Notes under the pieces: generated by a model
The model's database searches: none
Seen by the model: the letters and a program-made list of their open reading frames with translations, nothing else
Told to the model about the DNA's origin: nothing
NCBI GenBank assembly: GCA_964409675.1
Contig: CAYPEF010000084.1
Span: 1 to 10,532, forward strand
Direction: 5' to 3'
DNA: 10,532 bases
Origin: CAYMDD01 sp964409675
Lineage (GTDB): Bacteria > Pseudomonadota > Alphaproteobacteria > Rickettsiales > SXRF01
Translations under genes and position numbers: made by a program
Part shown: piece after piece, positions 1-6,304 of the stretch
Layout of the letters: every line of letters starts with the position of its first letter
How positions within the stretch are numbered: the first letter of the stretch is position 1

Positions 1-1841
1 GCGTGGGCAAGAAGCAAGACGCCTGTGCCAGCCGGGAGCCGAAGCAGGTGCGCCGCCACCCGGCGCCGCCCTTCACCACCTCCACCCTCCAGCAGGAAGC
101 GGCGCGGAAATTAGGCTTCTCCGCCAAGCGCACCATGCAGGTGGCGCAGAAGCTCTATGAAGGCGTGAGCGTCGGCGGCGAAACTACCGGCCTCATCACA
201 TACATGCGTACCGATTCGGTAAGCGTCTCGGGTGAAGCGCTTGCCGCCTCGCGCGATTATATCGGCAAGGCGTTCGGGCCGAATTACCTGCCCTCCTCCC
301 CGCGCGCCTATAAAACCAAATCGAAAAACGCGCAGGAAGCGCACGAGGCCGTTCGCCCCACCGAAATCTCCCGCACGCCCGAGCAAGTGAAAGCAGCACT
401 GGAGAGCGACATGTTCCGCCTCTATGAGCTGATCTGGAAACGCATGGTGGCGAGCCAGATGGAAAGCGCCCTGTTCGACCAGCTGATCGTCGATATCGCC
501 GCCACCGACAAGCAGGCTGTGCTTCGCACCACCGGCTCGGTGCTGAAATTCGACGGCTTCCTGAAACTCTATCAGGAAGGCCGCGACGACGAAGAGGAAA
601 ACGACGAACAGCGCCGCCTGCCGCAGCTCTCGCTCAATGAGTCGCTCGATGTGAAGGAAGTCAAGCCTGAGCAGCATTTTACCGAACCGCCGCCGCGCTA
701 CACGGAAGCGAGCCTGGTCAAAAAACTGGAAGAACTCGGCATCGGCCGACCGTCCACCTATGCCGCCATCATCTCGGTGCTGCAGGACCGCGGCTATGTC
801 ACGCTCGATAAAAAACGCTTCGTCGCCGAGCCTTTAGGCCGCATCGTCAGCTCGTTCCTGGTCAGCTTCTTCGAGCGCTACGTGGAATACGGCTTCACCG
901 CCAACCTCGAAGAACAGCTCGACGATGTCTCCGCCGGCGAGCGCGACTGGAAAGCGGTGTTGCGCGCTTTCTGGACCGATTTCATCGCCAAGATCGAAGA
1001 AAGCAAGAAACTCTCCGTTACTGAAGTGCTGGAAGCAGTGGATTCGATGATGGAGCCCTACCTCTTCGGCCTGCCGACCGAGGAGAAAAAAGAACCACGC
1101 CTCTGCCCCGCCTGCAAGAGCGGCAAGCTGCACCTGAAGCTGGGCCGCTACGGCGCCTACATCGCCTGCTCCGGCTACCCGGAATGCAATTACAAAAAAC
1201 AGGTCGGCGCGAACGACAACGGGCAGGAAGGCGGCGCGGAAGAATCCAACCTGCCGCGCCCCCTCGGCGCCGACCCCGCCAGCAATGAGCCGATCACGCT
1301 CAAAAAAGGCCCCTACGGCCTGTATGTGCAGCTCGGCGAAGGCAAATCCCCCAAGCGCGCCAGCCTGCTGAAGGGCATGAACCCGGACGAGCTGACGCTG
1401 GAGCGCGCGCTGGCGCTGCTTTCGCTCCCACGCGAGCTGGGCATGCACCCTGATTCCGGCAAGCCGATCACCGTCGGCGTCGGCAAGTACGGCCCTTACT
1501 TGGTGCATGAAGGCAAATTCACCTCCCTCCCCCCAGAGGAAGACCCGCTTACCATCGGCATCAACCGCGCCGTCGATGTGCTGGCCAACGCCGCCGCCCC
1601 CAAGGGCCGCGTGAGCGCCGCGCCGCTTCGCGTCATCGGCGAACACCCGCAGGAGAAAAAGGAAATCGCCGTCTATTCCGGCAAGTACGGCCCCTACATC
1701 AAATACGGAAAGATCAACGCCACCCTCCCCAAAGGGCGTGAGCCGGAGGAAATCACCCTCGACGAAGCGGTTTCTCTGCTGGAAGCCAAGCAATCCGCAG
1801 CGCCTGCGAAAAAATTTGCCGCCCGCGGAAAAAAGAAGTAA
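1..1841 (+). CDS. topA: DNA topoisomerase I (type IA), 5'-truncated by the window edge
   Basis: Relaxes negatively supercoiled DNA by cutting and rejoining one strand through a tyrosine phosphodiester. Counting from the GTG at position 3 (probably an internal codon, since the reading frame is open to the edge), the family motif PPFTTSTLQQEA lies at about residues 22-33 and the catalytic motif GLITYMRTDS at 63-72, giving active-site Tyr67 and the neighbouring Arg69. The LGIGRPSTYA signature follows near residue 245. A four-cysteine zinc-ribbon-like module has C368, C371, C389 and C395. Three C-terminal repeats with the pattern (K)GPYGxYV or GKYGPYL/I then follow, as in the alphaproteobacterial form, and the protein ends in a lysine-rich tail (KKFAARGKKK). 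The N-terminal TOPRIM domain must lie left of the window; the full protein would be roughly 850-900 aa. The stop is 10 bp before the next gene, so the two are probably co-transcribed. Identification is secure. Confidence 0.97.
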   Translation, partial: VGKKQDACASREPKQVRRHPAPPFTTSTLQQEAARKLGFSAKRTMQVAQKLYEGVSVGGETTGLITYMRTDSVSVSGEALAASRDYIGKAFGPNYLPSSPRAYKTKSKNAQEAHEAVRPTEISRTPEQVKAALESDMFRLYELIWKRMVASQMESALFDQLIVDIAATDKQAVLRTTGSVLKFDGFLKLYQEGRDDEEENDEQRRLPQLSLNESLDVKEVKPEQHFTEPPPRYTEASLVKKLEELGIGRPSTYAAIISVLQDRGYVTLDKKRFVAEPLGRIVSSFLVSFFERYVEYGFTANLEEQLDDVSAGERDWKAVLRAFWTDFIAKIEESKKLSVTEVLEAVDSMMEPYLFGLPTEEKKEPRLCPACKSGKLHLKLGRYGAYIACSGYPECNYKKQVGANDNGQEGGAEESNLPRPLGADPASNEPITLKKGPYGLYVQLGEGKSPKRASLLKGMNPDELTLERALALLSLPRELGMHPDSGKPITVGVGKYGPYLVHEGKFTSLPPEEDPLTIGINRAVDVLANAAAPKGRVSAAPLRVIGEHPQEKKEIAVYSGKYGPYIKYGKINATLPKGREPEEITLDEAVSLLEAKQSAAPAKKFAARGKKK

Positions 1842-1851
1842 AAGACTTGCC

Positions 1852-2163
1852 ATGACCAAAGTCCGCATCTACCAGCCCGATAAAACCGCCATGCAGTCCG
1901 GCAAGGGTAAAAGCAAGCGCTGGAAGCTGGAATACCTGCCCGATACCCCTTATTTTGTGGAAAACCTGATGGGCTGGAACGGGATGACCGACACCAACCG
2001 CCAGCTGGACCTTTATTTCCCCAGCAAGGAAGCCGCCATTGCATATGCGGAAGCAAAAAAGCTGGCTTTTGAAGTGGTTGAGCCGCATTCGCGCAAGGAA
2101 ATCCGCAAATCCTACGCCGATAATTTCAAATATTTCGCCCCCAAGCAGACCCACCACCCCTAA
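1852..2163 (+). CDS. NDUFS4-like accessory subunit of NADH:ubiquinone oxidoreductase (ETC complex I conserved region)
   Basis: A 103-aa protein matching the ETC_C1_NDUFS4 family: it starts with MTKVRIYQPDKTAMQSG, carries the conserved WKLEYLP and LMGWNGMTDT blocks, and then the SKEAAIAYAEAKKLAFEV segment typical of the 18-kDa complex I subunit. In mitochondria and Alphaproteobacteria this subunit sits on the peripheral arm near the NADH-oxidising module and stabilises it. There is no signal peptide or membrane segment, which fits a cytoplasmic-side location. The frame stays open upstream to 1738, but that part overlaps topA in another frame and does not resemble the family, so ATG 1852 is chosen. 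It lies 10 bp after the topA stop with only a weak purine-rich site (AAAAGA) before it, which suggests translation coupled to topA. No nuo genes are visible nearby. Family assignment is strong; assembly into complex I is inferred. Confidence 0.9.
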   Translation: MTKVRIYQPDKTAMQSGKGKSKRWKLEYLPDTPYFVENLMGWNGMTDTNRQLDLYFPSKEAAIAYAEAKKLAFEVVEPHSRKEIRKSYADNFKYFAPKQTHHP

Positions 2164-2219
2164 TCCATTGATTCTTCCATATCTTTGGCTTCTCTTTTTC
2201 CGGATTTCGTCATAATTCG

Positions 2220-2248
2220 GTAACAAAGACGTGCTAATGTGCTATCAT
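2220..2248 (+). promoter_or_regulatory. Candidate extended -10 promoter for the DUF2610-like operon
   Basis: GTAACA at 2220-2225 matches TTGACA at 4 of 6 bases. After a 17-nt spacer comes TATCAT at 2243-2248 (5 of 6 to TATAAT), preceded by TG-C at 2240-2242, the extended -10 motif. The predicted start is near 2255, leaving a leader of about 20 nt with AAGGA (2259-2263) as ribosome site. No terminator hairpin is seen between the preceding stop (2163) and this promoter, so read-through from topA is possible too. Assigned by eye. Confidence 0.5.
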
Positions 2249-2274
2249 AGCGAGAGTAAAGGATATCTTTCGGC

Positions 2275-2559
2275 ATGAAACGGTTCACCATCCCCTGCGA
2301 TTTTAGCGGCACCAAGTTCCCCTTCCACGTGTATGTGGGGGAACCGCACCCAGCGCGCCACCCGTTGCAGCACCAGGCATGGTGGCTCTCCACGGTGCGC
2401 GGCGGCACCATCCCGCAGGAGGTGATGGATTCGTTCGAGCGCCTGCACAAGATCGCGCTGGAAAATAACGTCTCGTTTGAAGATCTCTGCGTCTATGCGC
2501 TGGGCACCGCCGCGGCGGAAGAAGGCCAGCAGCAGGCGGCAGCGGAGACGGTGCAATAA
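2275..2559 (+). CDS. DUF2610-like small protein of unknown function
   Basis: A 94-aa soluble protein. It begins MKRFTIPCDFSGTKFPFHVYVG and contains GGTIPQEVMDSFERLHKIA (about residues 43-61) and NNVSFEDLCVYALGTA (about 64-79). This matches my memory of the DUF2610 family, conserved in Rickettsiales and other Alphaproteobacteria and without an assigned function. The first half looks beta-rich and the second helical. The C-terminus is an Ala/Gln/Glu-rich tail. No signal peptide or membrane segment is present. The start ATG has AAGGA 11 nt upstream, a somewhat long spacing. The next gene follows after 21 bp with its own ribosome site, so the two form a likely operon. The family call is from memory of the conserved blocks and is fairly but not fully certain. 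Confidence 0.75.
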   Translation: MKRFTIPCDFSGTKFPFHVYVGEPHPARHPLQHQAWWLSTVRGGTIPQEVMDSFERLHKIALENNVSFEDLCVYALGTAAAEEGQQQAAAETVQ

Positions 2560-2580
2560 GGCCCGGCAGAAGAGGCACTC

Positions 2581-4521
2581 ATGGCCGATGATGACAATTT
2601 CGTATCCGCGCCGCAGATCAGCGCTCCCGAAGTCAGCGCCCCGGAGCGCAGGCACAGCCGCGTCGATTACGACAATGATTACGACCTCCGCCCCGGCAAT
2701 AGCAGCAGCAGCGGAGCCTACCAGCGCCGCTACAATTTCCAGCGCGAGGACGAATACTCCAACCTCCCGGACGACGACGACCAGCTGCGCGGTACCACCA
2801 CGCGCATGGCAGAGGATAACGCCCTCGCCGAAGCGCAGATGCTGGCGCAGCTCTCCGAACGCATTAAGTTCAAGGCTAACGCCGGGCGGTTCGTAGCGCC
2901 TAAAAAAGGCGAAGATACATACGCTGCGCACCTGCAGCTGGTGCGCCAGGGCGATAAGGTGGATATTCATTTCGACCCGTCTGTTTACCAGTTCTTCGAC
3001 GCGATTATCGCCGCCAACGCCGACCGGCCCGAACTGTTCGACCCCAACCATGCCGATTATGAAAAACATGCCATGCTGCGCGACAATCTCGCCGTGCTGC
3101 GCAATGTACTGATGAACCAGTATTACCTAGGCGATGATGGCAAATATACCGAGGAAGATGAGCGTTTCCTCCCCAACCTCGCCGAAATCGCCGCCGATGT
3201 CGGCAATGCATTGCATAATGAAAAAGGCGCCCGCCGCATTATCGCGCACTCTCTGAATGCCGACCTGCTGAATATTGAAGGCGAAGGCGCAGCGCGCGCC
3301 TATGAGTTCCTGCGCGAACGCCAGTCCGGAAACGACATTCTCAGCAAGCTCGGTGTCGTGCTGCGCCATTTATTCAACCAGCCCTGGCGCAACTGGGACT
3401 TGCCGCCGCGTGAAGAAACCGCTCTCAGCAAAGCCGGCCTCACCGCGCCCGCGCCGGTGGATGAGTTGTGCCATTGCACCCCCCAGCAGTTAAGTGCCTG
3501 CCGCATGCATGCCATGGCGAGCCAAGCGAAGCAGCCGCACCCGGTAGCCGCGGTCGATAATGCCATCAAGCGCGAACAGAAGCGCGAAGTGGTCTATCAC
3601 GGCCACATCATCCTCGACTGGCTGCGCAACCTGAAATTCACCGACAAGCCAATGGAGGAGCTGATCGATAGCGGCACCCCGGCGGAGCGCGAAGAAACCC
3701 AGAGTAACATCCGCAAGGTGCTTGATTACTATAAAAACTATCTCAAAACCGCGCTGGAGGATAAACCCGAGCTTGCTAATGACGCCAAAATCCAGGCTGC
3801 CAACGAAGTAGCGGAAGCGCTGGAGCACTCACTGGAATTGCTGGCCAAGCTGGAGAAGCCGCACAGTCTCGCCGCCACCATGCAGATTTCCTCCGACGTC
3901 ACCCAGCAGCCCGAGCGCTGGAATGAGCTGAAAGGCCACACCGTGGACCGACTGATGGAAACCCTGAAAGGCGGGCTGGAGCAGGCCGTCTCCGCCATGG
4001 AGCAGCAGCAGGAAGACATCGAGCGCCAGAGCGAGGAAGCCGCCGAGCAGGCCACGCTCGACAGCATGATGCACAACAATAAGCGCCGCAAAAAGAAAAA
4101 GCGCTCCTCTACCACCGCCGCCAAGCAGCGCCGCCAGAACCTCGATTTAATCGCCGACGACAGGGCCGCCGGACAGGGCATCTACGCTCCACGCGGCGAA
4201 GACCGCATCATCCTGCGCGAGCGCCGTGAAGGCATCATGAACGGCATCCCGCCGGAAACGCAACCCCTGACCCGCAAGGAAAAAACGGAAGCCGCATGGA
4301 AGGGCCTACCGCCGGAAGCCGAAGCCCTCACCAAGGCCGTCGGCCAGACGCTCAAAGGCATGCAGCAGAAAGGCAGCGCCATGCTCACCGCCAATAACAC
4401 ACTGGCGCAGACCGCCATCACCGTCTCCGCCGGCGACGCCGTCAGCCCCGACGACCAGCCGCTTGCCGTCCGCCACGCTCAGCAGCGCGAACGCGAGCAA
4501 CAGAACGGCAAACAGATTTAG
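2581..4521 (+). CDS. Unrecognised 646-aa hydrophilic, helix-rich protein
   Basis: I do not recognise this protein. The N-terminus is low-complexity and disordered-looking, with three SAP repeats within residues 9-21 and acidic stretches (DDDD near residue 63). Residues of about 90-280 look like a folded, mostly helical region. A Cys/His cluster follows at C297, H298, C299, C307 and H310, which could bind metal. Residues of about 320-490 are strongly helical, with E/Q/K-rich segments that could form coiled coils. A very basic block, KRRKKKKR, spans 501-508. Near the C-terminus a short motif repeats with a 20-residue period (GIPPETQPLTR at 555-565, GLPPEAEALTK at 575-585). No signal peptide or membrane segment is seen, so it is probably cytoplasmic unless exported by a dedicated system. 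AGAGG at 2571-2575 is the ribosome site, 5 nt before ATG. A long intact frame with coding-like composition makes it a real gene. Confidence 0.85.
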   Translation: MADDDNFVSAPQISAPEVSAPERRHSRVDYDNDYDLRPGNSSSSGAYQRRYNFQREDEYSNLPDDDDQLRGTTTRMAEDNALAEAQMLAQLSERIKFKANAGRFVAPKKGEDTYAAHLQLVRQGDKVDIHFDPSVYQFFDAIIAANADRPELFDPNHADYEKHAMLRDNLAVLRNVLMNQYYLGDDGKYTEEDERFLPNLAEIAADVGNALHNEKGARRIIAHSLNADLLNIEGEGAARAYEFLRERQSGNDILSKLGVVLRHLFNQPWRNWDLPPREETALSKAGLTAPAPVDELCHCTPQQLSACRMHAMASQAKQPHPVAAVDNAIKREQKREVVYHGHIILDWLRNLKFTDKPMEELIDSGTPAEREETQSNIRKVLDYYKNYLKTALEDKPELANDAKIQAANEVAEALEHSLELLAKLEKPHSLAATMQISSDVTQQPERWNELKGHTVDRLMETLKGGLEQAVSAMEQQQEDIERQSEEAAEQATLDSMMHNNKRRKKKKRSSTTAAKQRRQNLDLIADDRAAGQGIYAPRGEDRIILRERREGIMNGIPPETQPLTRKEKTEAAWKGLPPEAEALTKAVGQTLKGMQQKGSAMLTANNTLAQTAITVSAGDAVSPDDQPLAVRHAQQREREQQNGKQI

Positions 4522-4538
4522 CTTCAGCCAATAACCCT

Positions 4539-4570
4539 TTTGTTATTCCCGCGCAGGCGGGAATAACAAA
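4539..4570. repeat. Perfect 14-bp inverted repeat, dRS3/REP-like palindrome
   Basis: TTTGTTATTCCCGC (4539-4552) is the exact reverse complement of 4557-4570, separated by the tetraloop GCAG. Its core fits ATTCCC-N8-GGGAAT, the pattern of the neisserial dRS3 element, and resembles dispersed GC-capped palindromes of many Proteobacteria. It lies 17 nt after the stop of the 646-aa gene and would form a very stable RNA hairpin at the end of that operon, protecting or ending the transcript. It lacks a clear U-tract on the 3' side, so it is not a textbook terminator. Copy number elsewhere is not visible here. Confidence 0.75.
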
Positions 4571-4617
4571 TTGTGATAGTTAATGCAGTTCTGGGAAGGA
4601 ATAATGATTGCGATATG

Positions 4618-4646
4618 TTGCCACTGTTTATAACGTTACACATTAT
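4618..4646 (+). promoter_or_regulatory. Candidate promoter for the ferredoxin gene
   Basis: TTGCCA at 4618-4623 matches TTGACA at 5 of 6 bases. A 17-nt spacer leads to CATTAT at 4641-4646 (4 of 6 to TATAAT). The start would be near 4653, giving a leader of about 30 nt that is pyrimidine- and AT-rich and has no Shine-Dalgarno sequence. Moderate to weak support, by eye only. Confidence 0.35.
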
Positions 4647-4683
4647 GTGGTTTTCCTTTTAAATATTTTCCTGTTTTTACATT

Positions 4684-5010
4684 ATGCCCCCATTCGCTTC
4701 CCATATCTTCTGCTGCACCAACCGGCGCGATCCGTCGGAGCCGCGCGGCAGCTGCGCGGCCAAGGGCTCCGAAGAATTGCGCGATTACATGAAAGCGCGC
4801 GTAAAGGAACTCGGCATCCCCTCCGCCCGCGTCAACGCCGCCGGCTGCCTGGATATGTGCGAGCGTGGCCCCGCCATCGTCATCTACCCGGAAGGCATCT
4901 GGTACAGCTGCGCCAGCAAAGATGACGCGGAAGCTATCATCCAGGAGCATTTGCTCGGCGGCCAGCCGGTGGAGCGGCTTCTGATGTTTAAAAAGCAGCG
5001 GCAGGCGTAA
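4684..5010 (+). CDS. Thioredoxin-like [2Fe-2S] ferredoxin (COG3411 type)
   Basis: A 108-aa electron carrier of the thioredoxin-fold [2Fe-2S] ferredoxin type. It has the hallmark N-terminal HIFCCTNRR followed by PRGSCAAKGSEEL, and later VNAAGCLDMCERGPAIVIYPEGIWY. The likely cluster ligands are C11 (or C10), C24, C55 and C59. Length and domain order fit the single-domain family; the physiological partner is unknown. It has no signal peptide, so it is cytoplasmic. An in-frame stop at 4660-4662 limits the start, leaving ATG 4684 as the only reasonable choice, although no Shine-Dalgarno sequence precedes it (the upstream is ATTTTCCTGTTTTTAC-like). The stop codon at 5008-5010 directly abuts the stop of the convergent hydrolase gene. 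Confidence 0.93.
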   Translation: MPPFASHIFCCTNRRDPSEPRGSCAAKGSEELRDYMKARVKELGIPSARVNAAGCLDMCERGPAIVIYPEGIWYSCASKDDAEAIIQEHLLGGQPVERLLMFKKQRQA

Positions 5011-5841
5011 CTAATTTGCGCCTATCACTCCTTGCGCCTTACTGAAGGCAAGAATGGCCTGCGTCAGTGCCGCCAGATCGAGATCGTTATGCCCGCCCTG
5101 CGGATAAAACACTGCCTGCTTCGGCTCCGGCGCGCGGGCAAACAGTTCCTGTCCCTCGCCCACCGGAACAATATGGTCCTTCTCCCCGTGCAGCACCAGC
5201 AGCGGCGATTGCAGTTCCTTCAGCTTACTGATGGAATCATACCGGTCTTTCAGCAGCAGTTTCACAGGAAGCCACGGATAGGCGGCAGAGGCGGGCGCGG
5301 ACAGCGCGGTGAAGGCGGACTGCATGACCAGCACGGCAGGCTTATATTCCACCGCCATCTGCATGGCCACGCCAGTGCCGATGGATTCGCCGTAAAATAC
5401 CATCCGCTGCGGCGTTAACGATAATTCCTGCTGCGCATAGCGCACTGCCGCGCGGGCGTCGCTGTAAAATCCCTGCTCTGAAGGGCTGCCGCCGCTGGCG
5501 CCGTACCCCCTGTAATCAACGCCCAGCACACCGAATCCGGCTGCGCTTAAATGCGCGAAATACTGTGCGCGGTTGCTCAGGTTGCCACCATTGCCGTGAA
5601 AATACAAAATTGTCGGATACGAGGCGCGTGCGGCGTGATACCATGCCTGGAGATGCACGCCATCGTCAGTCACCAACGGTACTACTGAGAAATCCTGCAA
5701 CCCATATGCTTCAGGAGCATGGATTCCCTTCACCGGCGCATAGATGAGATGCCGCTGGAATGCCCACATGAAAGCGCAAATGCAGATATACGCCACCGCC
5801 AGCCGCTTCAGCAAACTGACGGGATTAAAATCGAACTGCAT
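5011..5841 (-). CDS. Membrane-anchored alpha/beta hydrolase (ABHD13/17-, BEM46-like serine hydrolase)
   Basis: A 276-aa hydrolase. Residues of about 9-28 are a hydrophobic N-terminal segment, probably a membrane anchor or uncleaved signal, followed by the LIYAPVKG-type linker usual in this group. The oxyanion-hole motif HGNGGN is at 82-87, and VDYRGYGAS at 108-116 is also characteristic. The nucleophile elbow GESIG (151-155) gives catalytic Ser153; Asp222 in HGEKDHIVP and His251 in GGHND complete the triad. The family includes esterases, depalmitoylases and peptidase-like enzymes, so the substrate cannot be named. The start ATG (complement of 5839-5841) is preceded by a GAGGG ribosome site. 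Transcribed leftward, it is divergent from the small gene at 6065 and convergent with the ferredoxin gene, with no gap at the stops. Confidence 0.9.
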   Translation of the reverse strand: MQFDFNPVSLLKRLAVAYICICAFMWAFQRHLIYAPVKGIHAPEAYGLQDFSVVPLVTDDGVHLQAWYHAARASYPTILYFHGNGGNLSNRAQYFAHLSAAGFGVLGVDYRGYGASGGSPSEQGFYSDARAAVRYAQQELSLTPQRMVFYGESIGTGVAMQMAVEYKPAVLVMQSAFTALSAPASAAYPWLPVKLLLKDRYDSISKLKELQSPLLVLHGEKDHIVPVGEGQELFARAPEPKQAVFYPQGGHNDLDLAALTQAILAFSKAQGVIGAN

Positions 5842-5972
5842 AGGCCCTCTTATATACGTGCTTGCCGTGCTTATATTTTTTTAACATCACCGTACCGGCA
5901 TCCATACGGATTTTATATCGCAGCTTTGTTTTACTGTGCAATGGACTTTGTCATCTTTACGCTCATCTAGAA

Positions 5973-6009
5973 GGGGGGCGGGCAGACAGAATCGCCCCCT
6001 GCTTTTTTT
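5973..6009 (+). terminator. Rho-independent terminator/attenuator-like hairpin in a leader region
   Basis: GGGGGCG (5974-5980) pairs with CGCCCCC (5993-5999), extended by a G-U pair (5973-6000), with a 12-nt loop; seven Ts follow at 6003-6009. No + strand gene lies immediately upstream, since the left neighbour runs the other way. A transcript ended here must therefore start between about 5842 and 5970. It is either a small RNA or an attenuated leader of the gene at 6065. Confidence 0.65.
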
Positions 6010-6020
6010 CTTCTGTCTGC
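5973..6020 (+). ncRNA. Candidate pseudoknotted leader RNA overlapping the terminator
   Basis: The loop of the terminator hairpin, GCAGACAGAA (5982-5991), is perfectly complementary to TTCTGTCTGC (6011-6020), just beyond the T-run. The two helices interleave as stem 1 5', stem 2 5', stem 1 3', stem 2 3'. This is H-type pseudoknot topology, with connecting loops of 1, 1 and 11 nt and the U-tract in the long loop. It lies 44 nt upstream of the ATG at 6065. It could act as a cis-regulatory switch or be part of a small RNA. I recognise no known riboswitch class. The pairing is seen directly; function is inferred. Confidence 0.4.
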
Positions 6021-6064
6021 ACTTGGTGCCCCTCATCTGCACACTACGCTTAAAGGATATCTCC

Positions 6065-6304
6065 ATGGCCTACGATATGAATAATACCAGGAAAAGCAAC
6101 GCCACTACGAATGCGCAGGAGCAGCAGGCCAAAAGCCCGCTCTCCAGCGCGGCTGCTATCATGCGTAACCCGAACTCTACCCCGGAGGAGCGTCGCAAAG
6201 CTGCTGCCATGCTTGGCCGCCAGGGCGGGCTGCATAGCCATGACAATGACCCCGGCAAGCGCTCAAGCGCACGTTCGGCAGAGCGCGTGCTTGAGAATGC
6301 ATGA
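6065..6304 (+). CDS. Small 79-aa hydrophilic protein with a single KGG-like motif
   Basis: A small soluble protein: an Asn/Thr/Gln-rich first half, then NPNSTPEERRKAAAMLGRQG with GRQGG at residues 51-55, followed by LHSHDNDPGK. The A-x-LGRQGG-xHS pattern resembles one repeat of the KGG stress-protein motif (YciG type, usually several tandem copies), but only one copy is present and the match is from memory. ATG 6065 is chosen because AAGGA (6053-6057) sits 7 nt upstream. The frame is open further left to 5936, but that extension crosses the terminator hairpin and looks non-coding. No membrane segment or signal is present. It sits alone between a divergent hydrolase gene and the dctA upstream region, behind a structured leader. 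Function unknown; a role in stress survival is only a guess. Confidence 0.7.
   Translation: MAYDMNNTRKSNATTNAQEQQAKSPLSSAAAIMRNPNSTPEERRKAAAMLGRQGGLHSHDNDPGKRSSARSAERVLENA

Noticed and set aside
1738..1851. Upstream extension of the NDUFS4-like gene to the ATG at 1738
   Set aside because: The extra residues come from a shifted reading of topA and do not resemble the family; the family N-terminus begins at ATG 1852.
834..1868. Long open frame on the minus strand across the topA C-terminal region
   Set aside because: It is antisense to a clearly identified topA, has a composition typical of the reverse frame of GC-rich genes, and shows no family motif.
2245..3069. 274-codon minus-strand frame opposite the DUF2610-like and 646-aa genes
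   Set aside because: It overlaps both + strand genes and shows the hydrophobic Val/Ala/Gly/Arg bias of a shadow frame. The + strand frames have ribosome sites and, for one, a family match.
4539..4570. The palindrome read as an ordinary rho-independent terminator
   Set aside because: There is no U-tract on the + side after the stem; on the minus strand the next sequence is AGGGTTATT, also not a T-run. It is kept as a repeat or hairpin instead.
4604..4633. Nine-codon frame (MIAICCHCL) with a nearby AAGGA, upstream of the ferredoxin gene; possible leader peptide
   Set aside because: The spacing to the ribosome site is only about 3 nt. The likely ferredoxin promoter lies inside it, and no attenuator structure follows.
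4608..4925. Alternative + strand frame of 105 codons overlapping the ferredoxin start
   Set aside because: It is in a different frame from the recognised ferredoxin motifs, with arginine-rich shadow composition.
5842..5972. A clear promoter for the leader RNA or for the divergent hydrolase
   Set aside because: Only weak matches (for example TTAACA at 5881-5886 without a fitting -10, TATATC at 5914-5919 without a -35). None was good enough to list.
5936..6064. Upstream extension of the 79-aa gene to 5936
   Set aside because: It would run through a GC-rich terminator hairpin and a T-run, and the encoded residues look non-coding. A good ribosome site supports 6065.
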